Below, in pieces: positions 59,499 to 64,000 of a DNA stretch of 64,000 nucleotides (its first letter is position 1; each line of letters begins with the position of its first letter). Source of the stretch: JBBSEX01 sp038239345 (lineage in GTDB: Bacteria; Acidobacteriota; Terriglobia; Bryobacterales; Bryobacteraceae). The stretch is from NCBI GenBank assembly GCA_038239345.1, contig JBBSEX010000004.1:186001-250000 (forward strand), written 5' to 3'. Under the pieces are notes generated by a model. That model saw nothing but the letters and a program-made list of their open reading frames with translations, was not told the DNA's origin and did no database searches. Both the position numbers and the translations under genes were made by a program.

Positions 59499-61049
59499 AT
59501 GCAAAGTATAAAACTCGTAGTCGCTCTTGTAATCGGCATCGCACCAGCGCAGTCGGCCGATTGGCTGACCGATGGCGGCAACCCCCAGCGCACCAACTGG
59601 CAACAGAACGAAACGATTCTGAATAAGGGCAATGTCAAGAATCTGAAAATCCTCTGGAAGATCAAACTCGATAATGTTCCGCACGAAATGCACTCGCTGT
59701 TTCCGCCCTTGATAGTCGATGCGGTCGCCACCGCCCAAGGCAAAAAGCAGATCGCTATAGAAGCCGGTATCGCCGACAATCTATACGCCATCGACGTTGA
59801 AACAGGCCAGCTGATTTGGAAGAAACACTTCGAATATCCTAAGCCCGCAAGGGCCGGTACGCCGGGAGATCCGCTATGTCCCACGGGCCAGACCGCCACG
59901 CCGGTAATCGGCCCGGCCACGGCCACTGGCGCGCGCACGGTCTACGCGTTGGCTGGCGACGGCAAGATCCACTCGCTGAATGTATCCGACGGCGAGGACG
60001 TCGCGCCACCATTTCCGTTTGGCTATCCCAACGGAAAATCGTATGCGCTGAATCTTTGGAATGGCATCCTGTTCACCACCACATCCCAGGGTTGCGCCGG
60101 AAACCCGAATCAGATTTGGGCAGTGAATCTGAGCGACCCGGACAAGAAAGTGACGACCGCGAATCCCCGTAGCGGTGGACTCTGGGGACGGCAGGGTGCG
60201 GCGATCGATTCGTCGGGTACGGCGTGGGCACCCACCGGCGACGGCAGGTACGATGCGGCGAATCAGGTTTACGGAAATGGTCTGATCGGCGCGAAACTGG
60301 AGGGTAAGGAACTGAAGATCAAAGATTGGTTCGTGCCCACGAATTGGATCTGGCTGCAGAAGCGCGACCTGGACATGCAAGTGACTCCGGCGATCTTCAA
60401 CTTCAAAGGGCGCGAGTTAATGGTCACCGGCAGCAAGGAATGCCGCATGTTCCTGCTCGATGTCAACGCCGCGGGCGGCGCAAATCATCAGACTCCGCTC
60501 GATCGCACACCGCTCATGTGCAACGACGAAGCCGACTTTCAATCCGCTGGTATCTGGGGCAGCATGGCCAGTTGGGAAGATGCCGCCGGCACGCGTTGGG
60601 TGCTCACGCCTTTTTGGGGGCCGGCGCATCCCGACTTTAAGGTTCCTCTGTCGCACGGTCCCGTGACGCATGGCGCGGTAGTCGCATTGAAGGTGGAGGA
60701 GAGCGGCGGCAAGATTCACTTGAATCCGGCCTGGATGTCGCGCGATATGAATCAGGCTGAGCCGCCGTTGGTCGCTAATGGTGTGATCTATTCCTACGGC
60801 AATGGCGAAAATACGCGCCAAGCTTACGCCGACAAAGGCCTTTACGATTTCAGTCCGGAACGTATCAAGAACTCGACCCACGCCGTACTCTATGCGCTGG
60901 ATGCGCAGACTGGCTTGGAGCTATATTCCAGCGGCGATCAAATCACTTCCTTCAACCACTTCAGCGGGCTGACCGTGGCCAACGGGCGAGTCTACATCGG
61001 CACCTACGACAGCATCCTGTATTGCTTTGGACTCGAGGGACAAAAATGA
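59499..61049 (+). CDS. Exported PQQ-type beta-propeller protein, first paralogue
   Basis: 516 aa with a signal peptide (MQSIKLVVALVIGIAPAQSA). The mature start DWLTDGGNPQRTNW and repeated strands such as IEAGIADNLYAIDVETGQLIWKKHF and HAVLYALDAQTGLELYSSG are PQQ-enzyme repeats of an eight-bladed propeller. No CxxCH heme motif and no clear PQQ-ligand set were seen, so dehydrogenase activity is not assigned. Cys in PLCPTGQTATP and in QGCAGNPNQIW recur in the two other paralogues. It likely acts in the periplasm or outside the cell with the sugar genes upstream. Overlaps the next gene by 4 bp. Confidence 0.83.
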   Translation: MQSIKLVVALVIGIAPAQSADWLTDGGNPQRTNWQQNETILNKGNVKNLKILWKIKLDNVPHEMHSLFPPLIVDAVATAQGKKQIAIEAGIADNLYAIDVETGQLIWKKHFEYPKPARAGTPGDPLCPTGQTATPVIGPATATGARTVYALAGDGKIHSLNVSDGEDVAPPFPFGYPNGKSYALNLWNGILFTTTSQGCAGNPNQIWAVNLSDPDKKVTTANPRSGGLWGRQGAAIDSSGTAWAPTGDGRYDAANQVYGNGLIGAKLEGKELKIKDWFVPTNWIWLQKRDLDMQVTPAIFNFKGRELMVTGSKECRMFLLDVNAAGGANHQTPLDRTPLMCNDEADFQSAGIWGSMASWEDAAGTRWVLTPFWGPAHPDFKVPLSHGPVTHGAVVALKVEESGGKIHLNPAWMSRDMNQAEPPLVANGVIYSYGNGENTRQAYADKGLYDFSPERIKNSTHAVLYALDAQTGLELYSSGDQITSFNHFSGLTVANGRVYIGTYDSILYCFGLEGQK

Positions 61050-62611
61050 TCAGAAATGTTCTGGCGCTCGCCTCCAGCCTAATCATCCCGGCGATCGCCG
61101 CCGCCCAAGGCCGTCCGCTCGATTGGTCGTTCTATGGGGGCGATGGTGGGCGCAGCGGCTGGCAAAAGACCGACATCCGCATTATCGCCGACAATGTCAA
61201 AGATTTTGAATTAGTGCTGAAGCGCAAGCTCGGCGACAAGCAGGTGGGGTCGCGCTCGCTGACTCCTCCCGTTGTGATAGGCCTGCTGATTTCTTATCGC
61301 GGATTTAAGGAATTGGGATTTATTTCCGGCGGCTCCGATTCTCTCTGGTCCATCGATCTCGATATGGATCGCGTCTTCTGGACGAGGCATTTTGAGAAGC
61401 CCGCGAAACCGTCCAGCCGCAAGGAACCATCTATCTGTGCGGGCGCCGCGGTTGCTACTCCGTCCCTCACGCCTCCAGTGAATTTCGCTGCCCGGCCTAA
61501 GCCCGGCACCGCCGCCGCAAGCACTAAGCACGGAGTTCTGGGCAGTACTAACTTCGGTGCCCCACGGCCCGCTTTTGCTTTATCCAGCGACGGAAAATTG
61601 CATTTTGTGAATACCTCGAACGGCGAAGATCTGGCCGCGGCAATTCCCTTTCTTCCGGCCGGCGCAAAGGCTTCCAGCCTGGCGATTTCAGATGGCGCGA
61701 TCTACACGACGACAATCGCTGGATGCGGCGGCGCGCCTTCTGGCGTATGGTCGATGGACCTCAGTGACTTCGATCCTCGCAGCTCCGACCCCGCGCCGAA
61801 GCCAACCTTCTTCGCCTCAAACGGCGGAGCGATCTCTAGCATCGGGGGTCTGGCTTTCGGAGCGGATTCCACCGTCTATGTGCAAACCGGAGACGGGCCG
61901 TCGGACCCTGGCGCAAACAAATGGTCGAATACGCTTCTCGCGCTCACGCCGAAAAATCTTCAAGTAAAACAATATTTCTCGGTGCCCGGCGCGGGGCCGG
62001 CCAGTCTCGTTACGCCGGTGGTGTTTTCGCATGGCGGACATGACCTGATCGTCACCGCTGGATCGAACGGCGTGCTTTATCTTCTCGATTCCGCATCCCC
62101 TGGCGGAGTGGATCATAAGACTCCGTTGTCACAGACGCTGCCCTTGACCATAGCCGGTCGCGGCATCTGGGGCGGCCTATCCAGTTGGCAGGATGCGGAT
62201 GGAGTGCGCTGGGTCGTGGCGCCAGTTTGGGGCGCGCTGAACCCAGCGCTTAAACTTTCGGCGAATTCCAAAAGCGGCTCCATCGTCGCCTTTAAAGTAG
62301 AAGAGCAAAATGGATTTCCGGTTCTCACACCGGCCTGGGCTTCTGCTGAAATCGCCGCGCCACAACCGCCGGTGATTACCAGCGGAATTGTTTTCGCGCT
62401 CTCATCGGGTGATTACTCCGCGGATCGCAAAGCCTCTGGTCATGCGACGCTTTACGCACTCGACGGCACAACGGGGAAAGAGCTTTATAACAGCGGCAAT
62501 CAGGTCACAGCCCCCGCTAATCTCACTGGAATGGCAATCGCAAACGGACGCGTGTTCTTCACCACAACCGACAACACGCTGTATGGATTTGGCGTCCATC
62601 TGGAACGCTGA
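61046..62611 (+). CDS. Exported PQQ-type beta-propeller protein, second paralogue
   Basis: 521 aa from the ATG at 61046, which overlaps the previous TGA (ATGA). Signal peptide VLALASSLIIPAIAAAQG. The mature start DWSFYGGDGGRSGWQKTD matches the other two paralogues, and blades include GGSDSLWSIDLDMDRVFWTRHF and HATLYALDGTTGKELYNSG. The conserved Cys pair is in SICAGAAVATP and AGCGGAPSGVW. It has an extra Ala/Pro-rich insert near residues 145-170 compared with the first paralogue. No heme or PQQ-ligand signature is clear. Translationally coupled to the first propeller gene. Confidence 0.83.
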   Translation: MIRNVLALASSLIIPAIAAAQGRPLDWSFYGGDGGRSGWQKTDIRIIADNVKDFELVLKRKLGDKQVGSRSLTPPVVIGLLISYRGFKELGFISGGSDSLWSIDLDMDRVFWTRHFEKPAKPSSRKEPSICAGAAVATPSLTPPVNFAARPKPGTAAASTKHGVLGSTNFGAPRPAFALSSDGKLHFVNTSNGEDLAAAIPFLPAGAKASSLAISDGAIYTTTIAGCGGAPSGVWSMDLSDFDPRSSDPAPKPTFFASNGGAISSIGGLAFGADSTVYVQTGDGPSDPGANKWSNTLLALTPKNLQVKQYFSVPGAGPASLVTPVVFSHGGHDLIVTAGSNGVLYLLDSASPGGVDHKTPLSQTLPLTIAGRGIWGGLSSWQDADGVRWVVAPVWGALNPALKLSANSKSGSIVAFKVEEQNGFPVLTPAWASAEIAAPQPPVITSGIVFALSSGDYSADRKASGHATLYALDGTTGKELYNSGNQVTAPANLTGMAIANGRVFFTTTDNTLYGFGVHLER

Positions 62612-62616
62612 ATTAA

Positions 62617-63963
62617 TCACATCTCGATTGGGAAACCGAAGCAATACAGAGTATTGTTCGCCGTTCCAAAACAGATGTGGCCGTTCGCCACCGCCAGCCC
62701 ACTCGAATCGACGAACGAATCCACCGCGTCGCCACTCGCATAGAGTTCCTTGCCGCTGGCCGCGTCCAGCGCATAGAGCGTAGCGGGCAAATGTGCATCG
62801 CCGCCATTGAGAACCAGCAGCACGCCATTAAACACTACGGGCGGCAGCGCTGTCGGAATCGCGCGCGAAGTCCAGGCGGGCGCAAGAGTGGGAATACCGC
62901 CACGATCCACCACTTTGAAAGCAACAATCTTTCCGCGCGGACCCTGCAAGCCGGCGTAAATCCAACGCGTTTCCTTTGCGTCCACCCACGTCGCAAGGCC
63001 GCTGATATTTAGATCCGGCAGCGGCGCGCTGATGGCCAGCGGAGTCTTCTCGGCAGTGCGCATATAGAGAAACACTTGCGCTTGCGTGCCCGCCACCGCC
63101 AACAATGGCCGGCCGTTCCACTCGAATGGAAGCGGCGCGATCGCCCGCAAGTTCGGTACGGCGACGGCCCACTTCTGCTTCAAGCTGGAAGCATCCAGGG
63201 CGACGATTCCCAAATCCGTAGAAGCATAAATTGTTCCATCGCCGGCCACGGAAGTCCCCTGACTTCGCGACGCACGAAACGCTGGCTTGGCTTTGTCGCT
63301 GGCTGTGTCGATGCTCCAGATGCCGCTCGGCGCCCCATTGCAATCGCTGGATGTGGCCGCGTAAAGAATCCTGCTCGCGAAAATCAAGGCCGAGGGATTT
63401 GCATGGGCTGGAACAAACGGTAGGGCCGGAGCCATATCCACGCCATCGGAAGGACGAATCGTATGCACGACACCGTCGCTTGCCGCTATATACAGGGGCC
63501 GCAGCGGGGTGCCGAACTCATCGTCGTCGACGGTCCGCACTTTCTTTCGCGGCACTTTCACGTTATGCGGCGGCGGCGCCAAAACCGGGGTGCCGGTTAA
63601 ACCACCATCGCAGGCGACATCTGATTTTTCTTGTACGTCGAAATGCCGCTTCCAGAAAAGCCGTCCGCGATCGGCGTCCACTGCGTACAGGTTATCGTCT
63701 GCCCCAGCGGCAAAAACCAGTTCCTTAATCCCTCGATGCGTTACGATCGGGCCCAACATTACCGGCGTCGTCAAGGAATGAGAACCCTTCGATTGATTGT
63801 CCAGTTTTAGTTTCCAAAGAAGCTGCAAGTCTCCCGCGTTTCGCGGATTGATACTGCTTCCCTGCTTCTGCCAACCGCTTGCTTGCGCATCCCCGCGGGC
63901 ACAAAGCCAATCGGCAGCCGGGCCGCTCGATGCTAGAAACGCAAACAGAAAGACCCGCCACAT
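62617..63963 (-). CDS. Exported PQQ-type beta-propeller protein, third paralogue
   Basis: 448 aa on the opposite strand, tail to tail with the second paralogue, 5 bp apart. The signal is MWRVFLFAFLASSGPAA and the mature start is DWLCARGDAQASGWQKQG. Blades include GADDNLYAVDADRGRLFWKRHF and PATLYALDAASGKELYASG. The shared Cys pair is VACDGGLTGTP and SDCNGAPSGIW. Shorter than the other two, lacking one or more blade insertions. Its ATG overlaps by one base the TAA of an upstream gene that extends beyond the window (TAATG), so the two are coupled. Confidence 0.82.
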   Translation of the reverse strand: MWRVFLFAFLASSGPAADWLCARGDAQASGWQKQGSSINPRNAGDLQLLWKLKLDNQSKGSHSLTTPVMLGPIVTHRGIKELVFAAGADDNLYAVDADRGRLFWKRHFDVQEKSDVACDGGLTGTPVLAPPPHNVKVPRKKVRTVDDDEFGTPLRPLYIAASDGVVHTIRPSDGVDMAPALPFVPAHANPSALIFASRILYAATSSDCNGAPSGIWSIDTASDKAKPAFRASRSQGTSVAGDGTIYASTDLGIVALDASSLKQKWAVAVPNLRAIAPLPFEWNGRPLLAVAGTQAQVFLYMRTAEKTPLAISAPLPDLNISGLATWVDAKETRWIYAGLQGPRGKIVAFKVVDRGGIPTLAPAWTSRAIPTALPPVVFNGVLLVLNGGDAHLPATLYALDAASGKELYASGDAVDSFVDSSGLAVANGHICFGTANNTLYCFGFPIEM

Positions 63964-64000
63964 TAGAACGTCTTGATCCTGATGTTCCGCGATTCCATCT
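63963..64000 (-). CDS. C-terminal end of a probable DUF1080 protein
   Basis: Only eleven complete codons are visible, ending MESRNIRIKTF before the TAA at 63965-63963. RNIRIK near the end is typical of DUF1080 (3-keto-disaccharide hydrolase-like, lectin-like fold) proteins, which often sit beside Gfo/Idh and TIM-barrel sugar genes as here. The rest lies outside the window, so the call rests on these few residues. Confidence 0.4.
   Translation of the reverse strand, partial: MESRNIRIKTF

Noticed and set aside
59499..61049. Quinoprotein alcohol dehydrogenase with heme domain
   Set aside because: No CxxCH motif and no clear PQQ or calcium ligands are visible; only the propeller repeats are supported.

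Overview
The window (about 58-60% G+C by eye) reads like a soil Acidobacteriota chromosome, most likely a Bryobacterales/Solibacter-type organism. This is inferred from gene content, not from a marker gene. The pointers are two very large Oar-like TonB-dependent receptors with a carboxypeptidase-regulatory domain, a complete Tol-Pal operon with doubled Pal, a PEP-CTERM protein, a fused aroDE gene, secreted PQQ-type beta-propellers and many Tat or Sec exported enzymes. No rRNA, CRISPR array or intact transposase was seen; one tRNA (initiator fMet) is present.

Layout. 1-11.6 kb: scattered metabolic and signalling genes (VOC protein, amidohydrolase, HD-GYP/GGDEF protein, an alcohol dehydrogenase coupled to a helix-hairpin-helix protein, threonine synthase, double GNAT, TonB receptor, phosphatase). 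11.7-19.5 kb is the accessory-looking part. The tRNA-fMet 3' end is repeated directly at 15490, bracketing a 3.7-kb segment whose only intact gene is a second giant receptor. Next come a gene-poor stretch, a ClC chloride transporter fused to a TPR domain, and a frameshifted gene. 19.5-25.7 kb, mostly minus strand: a sigma-54 activator, a methyltransferase, a repeat-rich gap with MITE-like inverted repeats, two overlapping phosphoesterases and recN.

25.9-31.9 kb is the envelope operon tolQ-tolR-tolA-tolB-pal-pal2-cpoB. 32-40.5 kb, plus strand: a DeoC-like aldolase lacking the Schiff-base lysine, aroDE, Uma2, a small Tat-like protein with an amidase, lipA, an MBL hydrolase, a serpin and a sulfotransferase. 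40.5-41.9 kb holds a divergent XRE-cupin regulator and ECF sigma factor. 41.9-49 kb is one minus-strand pilus/type II-like operon (pilC, pilB, pilM, pilN, pilO, a PilP/GspC-like protein and a Gln/Gly-rich pseudopilin-like protein).

49-57 kb: a muramidase-like protein, a nitrilase, a 50-aa membrane protein, a CHASE2 kinase/NtrC regulator pair preceded by an M24 peptidase, an acetyltransferase and a PEP-CTERM protein. 57.3-64 kb looks like a sugar-use cluster: a TIM-barrel isomerase-like protein, a Gfo/Idh/MocA oxidoreductase, two plus-strand and one minus-strand secreted beta-propellers, and the end of a probable DUF1080 protein.

The best candidates for something new are the tRNA-bounded segment, the ClC-TPR fusion, the Lys-to-Arg DeoC homologue and the three propeller paralogues with a conserved cysteine pair.
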